Below are positions 30,464 through 41,294 of a stretch of 64,000 nucleotides of DNA, in pieces. Source of the DNA: Microbacterium sp. 67-17. Its GTDB lineage: Bacteria > Actinomycetota > Actinomycetes > Actinomycetales > Microbacteriaceae. Each line of letters opens with the position of its first letter. Positions within the stretch are counted from its first letter, which is position 1. The position numbers and the translations under genes are program-made. The notes under the pieces were generated by a model. That model saw nothing but the letters and a program-made list of their open reading frames with translations. It was not told the DNA's origin and did no database searches. Location: the NCBI RefSeq assembly GCF_001898325.1, contig NZ_MKTR01000013.1:62001-126000 (forward strand), written 5' to 3'.

Positions 30464-31803
30464 CCGCGGCTCTGCTGCTCGCCGCAGCCGCCCTCCTGGT
30501 CGCCTTCGGCGGCCTGATGGCGGCGGTGGATGCAGCACTCGGGGTGACCTCGCGCTCTGACCTCGAGGAGATGAGTCAGTCCGGTCGCAATGCCGCATTC
30601 ATCCGCGGAATCGCCGATGACCCTGCGGCGCACGCCAACGCCGCGGGCTTCATGCGTGTGCTTTCTGAGACCACCGCAGCGGTGCTGGTGACTGTCGCGC
30701 TGTCGATCCTCTTCGACAGCATCTGGTGGGCGATGCTCGCTGCCGCGATCATCATGACGGGAATCTCGTTCGTCGTGGTCGGGGCGAGCCCACGCAGCGT
30801 CGGCCGGTTGCACGCCAAGGGGCTGCTCCGGGGGGCTGCCCCCGTCATCCGCGCGATGCGTATCGTGCTGGGCCCGCTCGCTCACGGTCTGGTCGCGCTC
30901 GGCGACCGCGTGACGCCCGGTGTTGCCCGCGGGTCATCGTTCGCCTCTGAGGAGCAACTGCTCAGCATGGTGGATGAGGCAGCATCGCAGGACCTCATCG
31001 AGGAGGACGATCGCGAGCTCATCCACTCCGTGTTCGATTTCACCGACACGTATGTGCGCGCGGTCATGATTCCGCGGACGGAGATGGTGACCGTCGAAGC
31101 TGACACGACGACGAAGGACGCAATGGAGCTGTTCCTCGACAAGGGCGTTTCTCGCGTCCCGGTCGTCGACGACGAAGCCGACGACGTCATCGGAATGCTC
31201 TACCTCAAAGACCTGGTGCAGTTCGCCTACCGCGACGAGGCCAGGTGGCGCGCTGCCGCTATCTCACAGCTCGCGCGACCTGCCGTGTTCGTGCCCGAAT
31301 CGATGCGAGCCGAGACTCTGCTGCAACAGATGAAACGGGAAGCCGTGCACGTGTGCATGGTGGTGGACGAGTACGGCGGGGTCTCGGGCCTCGTGACCCT
31401 CGAAGACCTGATCGAAGAGCTGGTCGGCGAGATCGCCGACGAGTTCGACCCGCGGGCCACCGAGATCGCCGAAGTCGCAGAGGGACGCTATCGCGTGAGT
31501 GCCCGACTGGGACTTGCGGAGGTCGGTGAACTCTTCGACCTCGATCTCGAGGACGACGAGGTCGATTCGATCGGGGGACTGTTGGGCAAGCAGCTCGGCA
31601 AGGTGCCGCAGCCCGGAGCGGTGACGGATTTCGAGGGTCTGCGAATCACCGGCGGGGCCTCCCGCGGCAAGGGCCGTGGCATCACCACCGTGTTTGTGGA
31701 GCGCATTCCGCCCGCGACCGAGGCGGAAGACCACTCAGCTACTGACGTTGAGGACTCGGCTGCGACAGTCGAGAAACCATCTGAACGGAAGGTGCGCTCG
31801 TGA
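30460..31803 (+). CDS. Hemolysin-family membrane protein (DUF21 + CBS pair + CorC/HlyC)
   Basis: The 447 residues show a DUF21 membrane domain (about 1-160), two CBS domains (about 185-315, with VMIPRTEMVTVEADTTTKDA and VVDEYGGVSGLVTLEDLIEE) and a C-terminal CorC_HlyC domain (about 335-425). The family (CNNM/CorC) is implicated in Mg2+/Co2+ export. The name hemolysin is historic. The gene overlaps ybeY and era by four bases each. Confidence 0.93.
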   Translation: MTAALLLAAAALLVAFGGLMAAVDAALGVTSRSDLEEMSQSGRNAAFIRGIADDPAAHANAAGFMRVLSETTAAVLVTVALSILFDSIWWAMLAAAIIMTGISFVVVGASPRSVGRLHAKGLLRGAAPVIRAMRIVLGPLAHGLVALGDRVTPGVARGSSFASEEQLLSMVDEAASQDLIEEDDRELIHSVFDFTDTYVRAVMIPRTEMVTVEADTTTKDAMELFLDKGVSRVPVVDDEADDVIGMLYLKDLVQFAYRDEARWRAAAISQLARPAVFVPESMRAETLLQQMKREAVHVCMVVDEYGGVSGLVTLEDLIEELVGEIADEFDPRATEIAEVAEGRYRVSARLGLAEVGELFDLDLEDDEVDSIGGLLGKQLGKVPQPGAVTDFEGLRITGGASRGKGRGITTVFVERIPPATEAEDHSATDVEDSAATVEKPSERKVRS

Positions 31804-32699
31804 GCGACAGCGATTTCCGGTCCGGGTTCGTGACGTTTGTGGGACGCCCGAATGTCGGCAAGTCCACGCTCATGAACGCCCTCGTCGGCGAGAAGATCGC
31901 AATCACGAGCGACAAGCCGCAGACCACCCGACGGGCCATTCGCGGCATCCTGAACCGCCCCGGCGGGCAGATCGTGATCGTCGACACCCCAGGTCTCCAC
32001 CGCCCGCGCACGCTCCTCGGCCAGCGCCTCAACGATCTCGTCGAAGAGGTTCTCGGAGATGTTGACGTGATCGCCTTCTGTGCTCCCGCGACCGAGAAGG
32101 TCGGCCCGGGAGACCGCCGCATCGCCGAGTCTCTCGACGGGTACGCGTCGGCGAAAAAGATCGCCCTGGTGACCAAGACTGACGTCGCCTCTCGCGACCA
32201 GATCACGGAGCGGCTGATGGAGGTCGACGCTCTGCGTGAGGACTGGGCAGCGGTGATCCCACTTTCGGCGGTCACAGCCGATCAGCTCGGGGTTCTGGCG
32301 GACGAGATTCTGCGCCTCCTCCCGGAGGGCCCTGCCCTCTATCCAGACGACATCGTGACTGACGAGTCGGATGACGACCGGATCGCGGAGATCATCCGCG
32401 AGGCGGCGCTCGATGGAGTCCGCGATGAGCTACCGCACTCCATCGCCGTCGTCGTGCAGGATGTCGAACCCCGCGAGGACTCCGACCTGATCGACGTATA
32501 CGCCGACATCGTGGTCGAACGCGACAGCCAGAAGGCGATCATCATCGGCAAGAAGGGGTCGCGACTCGCACGCGTCGGTGCCACTGCCCGCGAACAGATC
32601 GAGCCGCTCCTCGGATCCCGCGTGTTCCTGTCACTGCACGTCAAGGTCGCCAAGGATTGGCAGCGAGACCCGAAGCAGCTGGGCCGCCTCGGCTTCTGA
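31800..32699 (+). CDS. era: GTPase Era
   Basis: Era binds the 3' end of 16S rRNA and acts in 30S assembly. The 299-residue protein has G1 GRPNVGKSTLMNAL, the TTRRAIRG effector segment, DTPGLHRPRTLLG, TKTD, and a C-terminal KH domain with VERDSQKAIIIGKKGSRLA. Its start overlaps the CorC-like gene, ending the phoH-ybeY-corC-era operon. No clear terminator is seen before the convergent lipoprotein gene. Confidence 0.96.
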   Translation: MSDSDFRSGFVTFVGRPNVGKSTLMNALVGEKIAITSDKPQTTRRAIRGILNRPGGQIVIVDTPGLHRPRTLLGQRLNDLVEEVLGDVDVIAFCAPATEKVGPGDRRIAESLDGYASAKKIALVTKTDVASRDQITERLMEVDALREDWAAVIPLSAVTADQLGVLADEILRLLPEGPALYPDDIVTDESDDDRIAEIIREAALDGVRDELPHSIAVVVQDVEPREDSDLIDVYADIVVERDSQKAIIIGKKGSRLARVGATAREQIEPLLGSRVFLSLHVKVAKDWQRDPKQLGRLGF

Positions 32700-32721
32700 G
32701 CCTACGTGCAGAGCCCGGTCT

Positions 32722-33345
32722 TCACCCGAGTGATCGGAGGGCGGACTGGATGATCACGACACCGTCGCCGTACTCGGCATCCGCGGCGCTCTGCAGGGTG
32801 CCGTCGTCCCAGATCACCTGTGCCCAGACGTAGCCGTCCTGCGTCCAGGTGGCAAGCAGCAGATCGCCGAGCGCGGTCGGTATCTCGGTCGCGATCGCGT
32901 CAAGTTCGGCCGCCGGTGTATTGCCCGAGATTTCTCCGGTGGGGTCCTCCGGCCTCATCGGATCGTAGAGAGCAAGCATGATCGGCGGCTGGGTGGCGGT
33001 GAAGACGTCGCCATCGAAGGTTCCAAACACCGCGTAGGTGCCCCATCGCGTATCTCCCGACTCCTCGAACCCATCAACGCCATCCCAACTCCAGCCTTCG
33101 AGCGGCATCCCGTCGCACTGCGGCGGATACGACTCGGCGATCGGCCCGAGGCAGAGCGCCACGTCTCCGGCGACCTCCAAAACGGTTCCCGTGCCGACCA
33201 CCTCGCCGACCGGAGGGTTGATCTGCGCCCCCGCCAGTGCGCCGGCTGACGCGCCGGTCCCGCCCGCGCACCCCGTTGCGATGAGCAAGACTGATGCTGC
33301 CGCGAGTGCGGCGGTACTGAGACGAGCAGTGAACCTCATACCCAT
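32722..33345 (-). CDS. Putative lipoprotein, unknown function
   Basis: The 207-residue product starts MGMRFTARLSTAALAAASVL and ends its signal at LLIATGC, an acceptable lipobox with cysteine at about residue 27. The mature part is small and acidic with many Trp/Tyr/Cys residues (LCLGPIAESYPPQCDGMPLEGW), resembling small exported actinobacterial lipoproteins of unknown role. The frame extends upstream without a credible start. An alternative ATG lies two codons downstream. It is convergent with era and divergent from the leuA leader. Confidence 0.75.
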   Translation of the reverse strand: MGMRFTARLSTAALAAASVLLIATGCAGGTGASAGALAGAQINPPVGEVVGTGTVLEVAGDVALCLGPIAESYPPQCDGMPLEGWSWDGVDGFEESGDTRWGTYAVFGTFDGDVFTATQPPIMLALYDPMRPEDPTGEISGNTPAAELDAIATEIPTALGDLLLATWTQDGYVWAQVIWDDGTLQSAADAEYGDGVVIIQSALRSLG

Positions 33346-33397
33346 GGTGTGTCGATCGCCAACCAAACGTCTCACAGATGACGGCAAGAATTGCTGG

Positions 33398-33403
33398 TAA
33401 CAT
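33398..33403 (+). promoter_or_regulatory. Predicted -10 element of the leuA leader transcript
   Basis: TAACAT lies 6 bases before the ATG of the leader peptide, so the transcript probably begins at that ATG. This leaderless arrangement fits attenuation, since ribosomes can load at once. Confidence 0.5.
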
Positions 33404-33421
33404 CGCACCATGCGCGCACTC

Positions 33422-35287
<1,866 letters not shown>

Positions 35288-35302
35288 CAGCCGAGTGCAC
35301 GT

Positions 35303-35334
35303 GCGGGGGTGGCCGGTCAGCCGGTTGCCCCCGC
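35303..35334. terminator. Possible terminator between leuA and the convergent TRIC-type gene
   Basis: GCGGGGG and CCCCCGC flank an 18-base stretch that contains a smaller CCGG/CCGG pairing. The hairpin overlaps the stop region of the minus-strand gene. There is no U-tract. Confidence 0.4.
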
Positions 35335-36042
35335 GTCGCCGTTGTCAGCAGCTCTGGTGCCGCCGACGACGGTGATCGCGGAGGTCTCGACGGCGACCTT
35401 CCGGCGGTAGAGAGCGCGCTGCTCAGGAAGCGAGATATCGAACACGACGGCGAGCAGTCGGATGACCGTCGTCACGGCGACAGCGCTGATCGCCGCGGCG
35501 GTCAGCGGTGCCCCGAGTGAGAACGAGACGGTGAGCACGACGCATCCGGCGCCCGCGGCCACGGCATAGAGCGATCCGACGTGCATGATCGCGACCGGCA
35601 AACCCATCAGCACATCACGCAGGATGCCGCCCCCGACCGCGGCGGCGACGCCCACGAAGATCGCGGGAACCTCGGGCAGCCCGAGATACAGCGCTTTGCT
35701 TGTGCCGAAGGCGCCGAACAGGCCGATGACGAGAGCGTCGAGTCCGACGATCAGCCAGCTGACCCGTTCGAGGATCGTCGCGAGCAGCATTCCCAGGAGC
35801 GCGGCTGCGACTGCTGTGATCAGGTACCAGTTCGACTGCAACGTCGTCGGGGTGACGTTCAGCAGCAAGTCGCGGATGAGACCGCCACCCATCCCCATGA
35901 CGATCCCGATGATCGCGACGCCGAGAAGATCTAGCCGCCGTTGACCGCGGAATCCCGACGCGAACAGGGCTCCCTGCAGGCCGCCGAGCGCCGCAGCAGA
36001 GAGATCTGCCCACAGCGGGATCACGAAGAGCGGCTCGTTCAC
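35317..36042 (-). CDS. TRIC/UPF0126 family membrane channel
   Basis: The 241-residue protein has six to seven hydrophobic segments and two repeats of the UPF0126 (now TRIC) signature: [16 protein letters not shown] and [18 protein letters not shown]. Prokaryotic members are trimeric potassium-permeable cation channels. The frame is open far upstream over recO. The GTG giving [11 protein letters not shown] has GACAAT 6 bases before it and matches the family's N-terminus. It is divergent from recO. Confidence 0.88.
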   Translation of the reverse strand: MNEPLFVIPLWADLSAAALGGLQGALFASGFRGQRRLDLLGVAIIGIVMGMGGGLIRDLLLNVTPTTLQSNWYLITAVAAALLGMLLATILERVSWLIVGLDALVIGLFGAFGTSKALYLGLPEVPAIFVGVAAAVGGGILRDVLMGLPVAIMHVGSLYAVAAGAGCVVLTVSFSLGAPLTAAAISAVAVTTVIRLLAVVFDISLPEQRALYRRKVAVETSAITVVGGTRAADNGDAGATG

Positions 36043-36048
36043 CCGTCC

Positions 36049-36072
36049 ATTGTCGCTCGATGCCGGGATAAT
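36049..36072. promoter_or_regulatory. Back-to-back leaderless promoters of the TRIC-type gene and recO
   Basis: The minus strand reads GACAAT (36049-36054) 6 bases before the TRIC-type GTG. The plus strand reads GATAAT (36067-36072) 6 bases before the recO GTG. Only 36 bp separate the two start codons. Confidence 0.5.
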
Positions 36073-36078
36073 CGAGGG

Positions 36079-36855
36079 GTGCCCACCTACCGTGACGAAG
36101 TCGTGGTTCTGCGCACCCACAAACTGGGTGAAGCAGACCGGATCGTCACGCTCCTGAGTCGGCGCCACGGCAAGATCCGCGCGGTGGCTAAAGGCGTGCG
36201 CCGCACATCGTCGCGGTTCGGTGCTCGCCTCGAGCCCTTCATGGTCGCCGATGTGCTGCTGTACCGGGGGCGCTCGCTCGACATTGTGCAGCAGGCTGAC
36301 AGCCTCGGAGCCTACGGCGCAGACATCGCGCTGCACTACGACCGGTACACTGCAGCGCACGCGATGGTCGAGGCCGCGGACCGGCTCAGTGAGTCCGAGG
36401 CGACGACGCCGCAGTATCTTCTTCTGCTCGGCGGCCTGCGGGCGCTTGCCCGCGGCGAGCACGCATCGCGCAGCATCCTCGACTCGTATCTGCTTCGTGT
36501 CATGGCTCTGTCGGGATGGGCGCCCGGGCTTGATGCGTGCGCCCGGTGCGGGCGCGTCGGCGAGCACAGGTCCTTCGTCGCCCAGCTCGGCGGGATGGTG
36601 TGTCCAGACTGCTCGCCGGTCGGGTCGGCGCGGGCGGATGCCGAGACCCTCGGGGTGTTGCGTGCGCTCATGACGGGGGAGTGGGACGTCGTGGACGGGG
36701 CATCCGCCGGGGCGGGTGGGGCGGCATCCGGCCTGATCGCGGCGTACACCCAGTGGCACCTCGAGCGCGGCATCCGGTCGCTCGAACACCTCGGTACTTT
36801 TGCGCCGCCCCCACAGCAGTCGGCAGCCGTTCAGACGATGGAACCCACTCCATGA
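36079..36855 (+). CDS. recO: DNA repair protein RecO
   Basis: RecO helps load RecA in the RecF pathway. The 258-residue protein has an N-terminal OB fold ([23 protein letters not shown], about 9-31, and [14 protein letters not shown]) and a helical domain with a zinc cluster: [13 protein letters not shown] and CPDCSP. The GTG start gives [12 protein letters not shown], the typical RecO N-terminus. An in-frame extension upstream runs over the divergent gene. Its stop overlaps the uppS ATG by four bases. Confidence 0.95.
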   Translation: MPTYRDEVVVLRTHKLGEADRIVTLLSRRHGKIRAVAKGVRRTSSRFGARLEPFMVADVLLYRGRSLDIVQQADSLGAYGADIALHYDRYTAAHAMVEAADRLSESEATTPQYLLLLGGLRALARGEHASRSILDSYLLRVMALSGWAPGLDACARCGRVGEHRSFVAQLGGMVCPDCSPVGSARADAETLGVLRALMTGEWDVVDGASAGAGGAASGLIAAYTQWHLERGIRSLEHLGTFAPPPQQSAAVQTMEPTP

Positions 36856-37664
36856 GCCCCAAGCCCTACACTCACCGTGACGCCGTGCCCTACCGGCCGA
36901 TCGATTGGACAGGTCTCTACCCGCCCGAGTTCCCCAAAGGTTCGGTTCCGAACCATGTCGCCATCGTCATGGATGGAAATGGACGCTGGGCCAACCGACG
37001 CGGCCTCACGCGTGTCGAGGGCCACAAGGCCGGAGAGGCGGCGCTTCTTGACGTCGTGGCGGGCGCGATCCAAGCCGGTGTCAAACACCTGTCGGTGTAC
37101 GCCTTCTCGACCGAGAACTGGTCACGCTCACCCGACGAAGTCCGCTTCCTCATGGGGTTCAATCGTGACGTGCTGCACCGCCGTCGTGACCAGCTCAACG
37201 AATGGGGCGTCCGGGTGCGGTGGGCCGGTCGCAAGCCCCGGCTGTGGTCGAGCGTCATCAAGGAACTGCAGTTTGCCGAGCAGCTGACGGCCGGCAACGA
37301 CGTCCTGACGCTCACGATGTGCGTCAACTACGGCGGTCGGGTAGAGCTCGTCGATGCGGTGCGCTCGATCGCCGACGATGTCGCCGCGGGCAGGCTGCGT
37401 GCCTCTGCGGTGAGCGAGAAGCTCATTGCGCGTCGGCTCTACCAGCCGGAGATGCCGGACGTGGACCTTTTCATTCGGTCCAGCGGCGAACAGCGCACAT
37501 CGAACTTCCTCCTCTGGGAGTCGGCATACGCGGAGTACGTATTCCTCGACACCCTGTGGCCGGACTTCTCCCGGACTGACCTGTGGCGAGCAATCGACCT
37601 CTACCTTGGCCGGGACCGACGATTCGGCGGAGCGATCGATACTCCCGAGCCTCCTGCCCTCTGA
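36852..37664 (+). CDS. uppS: Isoprenyl transferase (undecaprenyl/decaprenyl diphosphate synthase)
   Basis: This cis-prenyltransferase makes the polyprenyl diphosphate carrier for wall synthesis. The 270 residues contain [18 protein letters not shown] (catalytic Asp, about 34-51), [36 protein letters not shown] and [19 protein letters not shown] non-catalytic upstream frame exists over recO. The chosen ATG overlaps the recO stop. recO-uppS adjacency is standard in actinobacteria. Final chain length cannot be told from sequence. Confidence 0.95.
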   Translation: MSPKPYTHRDAVPYRPIDWTGLYPPEFPKGSVPNHVAIVMDGNGRWANRRGLTRVEGHKAGEAALLDVVAGAIQAGVKHLSVYAFSTENWSRSPDEVRFLMGFNRDVLHRRRDQLNEWGVRVRWAGRKPRLWSSVIKELQFAEQLTAGNDVLTLTMCVNYGGRVELVDAVRSIADDVAAGRLRASAVSEKLIARRLYQPEMPDVDLFIRSSGEQRTSNFLLWESAYAEYVFLDTLWPDFSRTDLWRAIDLYLGRDRRFGGAIDTPEPPAL

Positions 37665-37790
37665 GCCCGCGACGCCAGGTGTGGTGAGGCCCCCCGTCCC
37701 CACGTGACCTTCGTCCCTGTGTCTGCATGCGCGCCGGGAGTAATCCAGGTACGAGGGAGTGCGACCTACGCACAGCAAGGGGGCTGAAGG

Positions 37791-39251
37791 ATGAGCACTG
37801 CACCACGCTCTCGCACGGCGGCCGCGCCGGCCATAGGAATGTCGGCAACGACGATGGCACTGCTCATCGCTACCGCCGTTGCGAGCGTCCGCGGCTTGCC
37901 TGCCATGGCGGTGTACGGCTGGGCATCCGTCTTCCTGTACATCCTGCCCGCCATCGTGTTCATGATCCCCGTGGCACTCGTGGCAGCGGAACTCGCGAGC
38001 GGATGGAAGGGAGGCGTCTTCGTCTGGGTCAAGGAAGCGTATGGGGACCGCATGGGCTTCAGCGCCATCTGGCAGCAGTGGATCCAGAACGTCGTCTGGT
38101 ACCCGGCGCAGCTCGCGTTCTTCGCCACGGCGCTGGCCTACGTGTTCAACCCCGCGCTGGCTAGCAATGGCCTGTTCACCGGTTTCGTCATCCTCGTCGT
38201 GTACTGGGGATCGACCCTCATCGCCTTCCGTGGTGTGAAGGCCTTCGCATCGGTCAGCAGTATCGGATTCCTCGCCGGGACGATCGTGCCGTCGGTTGGC
38301 CTCGTGGTGTTCGCGATCTTGTTCCTGACCGGGGGAGGAGCGTCGAACTTGCCCGCGCCGGCGGCCGCGGATTGGATGCCAGCGTGGACCGGGATCACGA
38401 GCATCGTGCTCATCGTGAGCAACTTCCTGGCGTACGCCGGCATGGAGATGAACGCCGTTCACGTCAATGAGATGGATCGGCCGCGCCGCAACTTTCCGCG
38501 CGCAATCGTGCTCTCCGCGGTTCTGATCCTCATTGTCTTCATCTTCCCGACGTTGGCGATTTCGGTCGGCGTCCCTGCCGACAAGGTCAATCTCACCCAG
38601 GGGGTGCTGCAGGCCTTCGACGTGTTCTTCCAGCAGCTGGGCATCCCGTGGGCGACGACGGTGATGTCGCTACTCATCGTCTTCGGCATCCTGGCTTCCG
38701 TCGTCACCTGGATCCCCGGACCGAGCAAGGGGCTCCTGCTGGTGGGCCGCCAGGGCTACCTCCCACCGGCACTGCAGGGCACCAACAAGTACGGCATGCA
38801 GTCGCCGATCATGATCGTGCAGGGGCTCATCGTGACGGTGCTGGCGATCGTTTTCGCGATGATCCCATCGGTGCAAAGCGTGTTCTGGATCTTCTCGGCG
38901 ATGGCAGTGCAGTTGTACTTGATCATGTACATGGTCATGTTCCTCGCCGCCATGCGTCTGCGGCGCACGCATGCGGACGTGCAGCGGGGATTCCGGGTTC
39001 CCGCGATGCCGGTGGTCGGGTGGATCGGGTTCGTCGCGAGCCTGCTCGCGTTCCTGATCGGTTTCGTCGAACCGGCAGGCAGTGGCGTCGGACAGCTGCC
39101 ATACACGCTGTTCCTTGTCGGGGGGATCGTCGCCCTCGGGATCTGGCCGTTCATCCTGTATGCGGTGCGCAAGCCGAGCTGGAAGGTGCATCCCGATGTC
39201 TCGCACGTACACGAACCGGAGCCGGGGCCGAACACGCCGCCTTCGCCCTGA
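37791..39251 (+). CDS. gadC: APC-family amino acid permease, probable glutamate/GABA antiporter
   Basis: The 486-residue protein has about twelve membrane helices and APC-superfamily features (GMSATTMALLIATAVASVRGL, ELASGWKGGVFVWVKEAYG, AYAGMEMNAVHVNEMDRPRR). The glutamate decarboxylase gene follows 56 bases later, which supports exchange of extracellular glutamate for intracellular GABA. The C-terminal tail of about 30 residues is rich in Pro and His (WKVHPDVSHVHEPEPG). In E. coli GadC a C-terminal plug closes the channel at neutral pH. Similar gating here is inference. GGCTGAAGG precedes the ATG. Confidence 0.85.
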   Translation: MSTAPRSRTAAAPAIGMSATTMALLIATAVASVRGLPAMAVYGWASVFLYILPAIVFMIPVALVAAELASGWKGGVFVWVKEAYGDRMGFSAIWQQWIQNVVWYPAQLAFFATALAYVFNPALASNGLFTGFVILVVYWGSTLIAFRGVKAFASVSSIGFLAGTIVPSVGLVVFAILFLTGGGASNLPAPAAADWMPAWTGITSIVLIVSNFLAYAGMEMNAVHVNEMDRPRRNFPRAIVLSAVLILIVFIFPTLAISVGVPADKVNLTQGVLQAFDVFFQQLGIPWATTVMSLLIVFGILASVVTWIPGPSKGLLLVGRQGYLPPALQGTNKYGMQSPIMIVQGLIVTVLAIVFAMIPSVQSVFWIFSAMAVQLYLIMYMVMFLAAMRLRRTHADVQRGFRVPAMPVVGWIGFVASLLAFLIGFVEPAGSGVGQLPYTLFLVGGIVALGIWPFILYAVRKPSWKVHPDVSHVHEPEPGPNTPPSP

Positions 39252-39307
39252 CGTGTGCGGGCCGGAACTGAAAGACTCTCAACCACAACCCGGAGGGACG
39301 CACGACC

Positions 39308-40702
39308 ATGCTTCACGAACGTGACAACATCCGCGACGAGCTGTTCGACGAGGTCTTCGCGTCGACGGATCTTTCGGTCGCGTTGCCGAAGTTCCGGATG
39401 CCGGAGAAGGAGCACCTCGCCCGTCACGCCTATCAGGTGGTCTCGGACGAACTGATGCTCGACGGAAACTCGCGGCAGAACCTTGCAACCTTCTGTCAGA
39501 CCTGGCTCGAACCCGAGGTCCGACAGCTGATGGTCGAGACGCTCGACAAGAACATGATCGATAAGGACGAGTATCCGCAGACCGCAGCCATCGAGGCTCG
39601 GTGCGTCCACATTCTCGCGGACCTGTGGAACTCACCCGAGGCCGCGAACACGCTCGGAACATCCACGACCGGCTCCAGCGAAGCCGCAATGCTCGGCGGA
39701 ATGGCGCTGCTGTGGAAGTGGCGGGAGCGGCAGCGGGCGGCAGGTAAGCCGACCGACAAGCCCAACCTCATCTGCGGGCCGGTGCAAGTCTGCTGGCACA
39801 AGTTCGCCCGGTACTGGGACGTCGAGCTTCGGGAAATCCCCATGGAAGGGGATCGGCTGATCATGACGCCCGAGGAGGTTCTCAAGCGGGTTGATGAGAA
39901 CACGATCGGTGTTGTGCCGACGCTCGGGGTGACGTTCACTGGGGCTTTCGAGCCTGTCCAGGCGGTCAGTGACGCGCTGGACGGTCTTCAGGAGCGCACC
40001 GGTCTTGATGTGCCGATGCACGTGGACGGTGCCAGCGGCGGATTCCTCGCTCCCTTCACCGCGCCGGACATTATCTGGGACTTCCGTCTCCCGCGAGTCA
40101 AGTCGATCAACGCGTCCGGTCACAAGTTCGGTCTCGCGCCGCTGGGCGTCGGCTGGGTGGTGTGGCGTGATGCGTCAGACCTTCCCGAGGACCTGATCTT
40201 CGAGGTCAACTACTTGGGCGGCAACATGCCCACGTTCGCGCTGAACTTCTCGCGGCCGGGCGGTCAGATCATTGCTCAGTACTACAACTTCATCCGCCTC
40301 GGAAAAGAGGGCTACCGTCGGGTCCAGCAGGCCTGCTACGACACGGCGATGTACCTGGCAACAGAGATCGCGGCGCTCGGCCATTTCGACATCATCAACG
40401 ACGGCAGCCCGGAGGTGGGGATCCCGGCTGTGTCGTGGAAGCTCAAGGAGGGAGTGGAGCATCCGTTCACCCTTTTCGATCTCGCCGACCGCCTTCGTAC
40501 CCGCGGATGGCAGGTGCCCGCGTACACGATGCCCGCGCACCGCGAGGACATGGCAGTGCAGCGCATCCTCGTTCGCGCCGGATTCAGCCGAGACGAGGCA
40601 TCCCTTCTGATGAACGACTACCGCGACGCCATCGCCCACTTCGACAAGCACCCCGTCTCGGTGCCGATGACTGAGGAGGAAGCGGGCAGCTTCCACCACT
40701 GA
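39308..40702 (+). CDS. gadB: Glutamate decarboxylase
   Basis: GadB decarboxylates glutamate to GABA, consuming a proton. The 464-residue PLP enzyme is the length of E. coli GadB. It has [28 protein letters not shown] and [19 protein letters not shown], with PLP lysine at Lys273. The C-terminus ends GSFHH. In E. coli a histidine next to the end of the chain (His465) blocks the active site at neutral pH, so the same control is plausible. ACCCGGAGG precedes the ATG. It forms an acid-resistance operon with the upstream antiporter. Confidence 0.95.
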   Translation: MLHERDNIRDELFDEVFASTDLSVALPKFRMPEKEHLARHAYQVVSDELMLDGNSRQNLATFCQTWLEPEVRQLMVETLDKNMIDKDEYPQTAAIEARCVHILADLWNSPEAANTLGTSTTGSSEAAMLGGMALLWKWRERQRAAGKPTDKPNLICGPVQVCWHKFARYWDVELREIPMEGDRLIMTPEEVLKRVDENTIGVVPTLGVTFTGAFEPVQAVSDALDGLQERTGLDVPMHVDGASGGFLAPFTAPDIIWDFRLPRVKSINASGHKFGLAPLGVGWVVWRDASDLPEDLIFEVNYLGGNMPTFALNFSRPGGQIIAQYYNFIRLGKEGYRRVQQACYDTAMYLATEIAALGHFDIINDGSPEVGIPAVSWKLKEGVEHPFTLFDLADRLRTRGWQVPAYTMPAHREDMAVQRILVRAGFSRDEASLLMNDYRDAIAHFDKHPVSVPMTEEEAGSFHH

Positions 40703-40720
40703 GTCAGAAAAGCAGCGCTG

Positions 40721-41224
40721 TCAGTTGACGAGGCTGCTCTCGATCACAGCGACAACCGCCGGGTCGTCGGGCTTGGTCGTCGGGCGGAACCGGTGGACCG
40801 TGCCGTCGGGGGTGAGCAGGAATTTCTCGAAGTTCCACAGCACAGGCCCACGCTTACCCTCGGCATCCTTCGCCTTCTTGAGTGCCTTGTAGAGCGGGGC
40901 GGCGTGCGAGCCGTTGACTTTGATCTTCTCGGCAATCGGAAACGACACTCCCCAGGTGGTCGCGCAGTAGTCGAGAATCTCGTCCATGCTGCCCGGCTCC
41001 TGCCCCATGAACTGGTTGCAGGGGAACCCGATGACGGTGAATCCGCGAGCGCCGTAGGTCTTTTGTAGCTGCTCGAGTTGCTCGTACTGTGGCGTCAAAC
41101 CGCACTTCGAGGCGACGCTGACCACCAGCACGACACCGTCACCGTAGTCGGCCAGCGTCGCCGTGTCGCCGTCGGCTGTCGTGAAGGGGATGTCGCGGAG
41201 GGAAACCTGCTGCACGTCGGTCAT
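40721..41224 (-). CDS. Glutathione peroxidase-family thiol peroxidase
   Basis: The 167-residue protein has the GPx pattern SVASKCGLTPQYEQL with a peroxidatic cysteine (Cys41) rather than selenocysteine, then GFPCNQFMGQEPGS and WNFEKFLLTPDG. Such bacterial enzymes usually use thioredoxin or mycothiol-linked reductants, since actinobacteria mostly lack glutathione. It converges on gadB with an 18-base gap and no clear terminator, and has its own predicted leaderless promoter. Confidence 0.93.
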   Translation of the reverse strand: MTDVQQVSLRDIPFTTADGDTATLADYGDGVVLVVSVASKCGLTPQYEQLEQLQKTYGARGFTVIGFPCNQFMGQEPGSMDEILDYCATTWGVSFPIAEKIKVNGSHAAPLYKALKKAKDAEGKRGPVLWNFEKFLLTPDGTVHRFRPTTKPDDPAVVAVIESSLVN

Positions 41225-41230
41225 GGGTTC

Positions 41231-41236
41231 AGGCTA
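41231..41236 (-). promoter_or_regulatory. Predicted -10 element, leaderless peroxidase promoter
   Basis: The minus strand reads TAGCCT 6 bases before the ATG at 41224. Confidence 0.45.
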
Positions 41237-41282
41237 CCGTCGCCCCCGAGGGACAGCGCGGCGCGGCAACGCGCAGGTCTGG

Positions 41283-41288
41283 GAGAAT
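41283..41288 (+). promoter_or_regulatory. Predicted -10 element, leaderless dusB promoter
   Basis: GAGAAT lies 6 bases before the dusB ATG. Confidence 0.4.
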
Positions 41289-41294
41289 GGGTGG

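Noticed and set aside
37665..37790. Terminator or regulatory RNA between uppS and gadC
   Set aside because: There are short GC-rich complementary pieces but no stable hairpin or clear -10/-35 pair.
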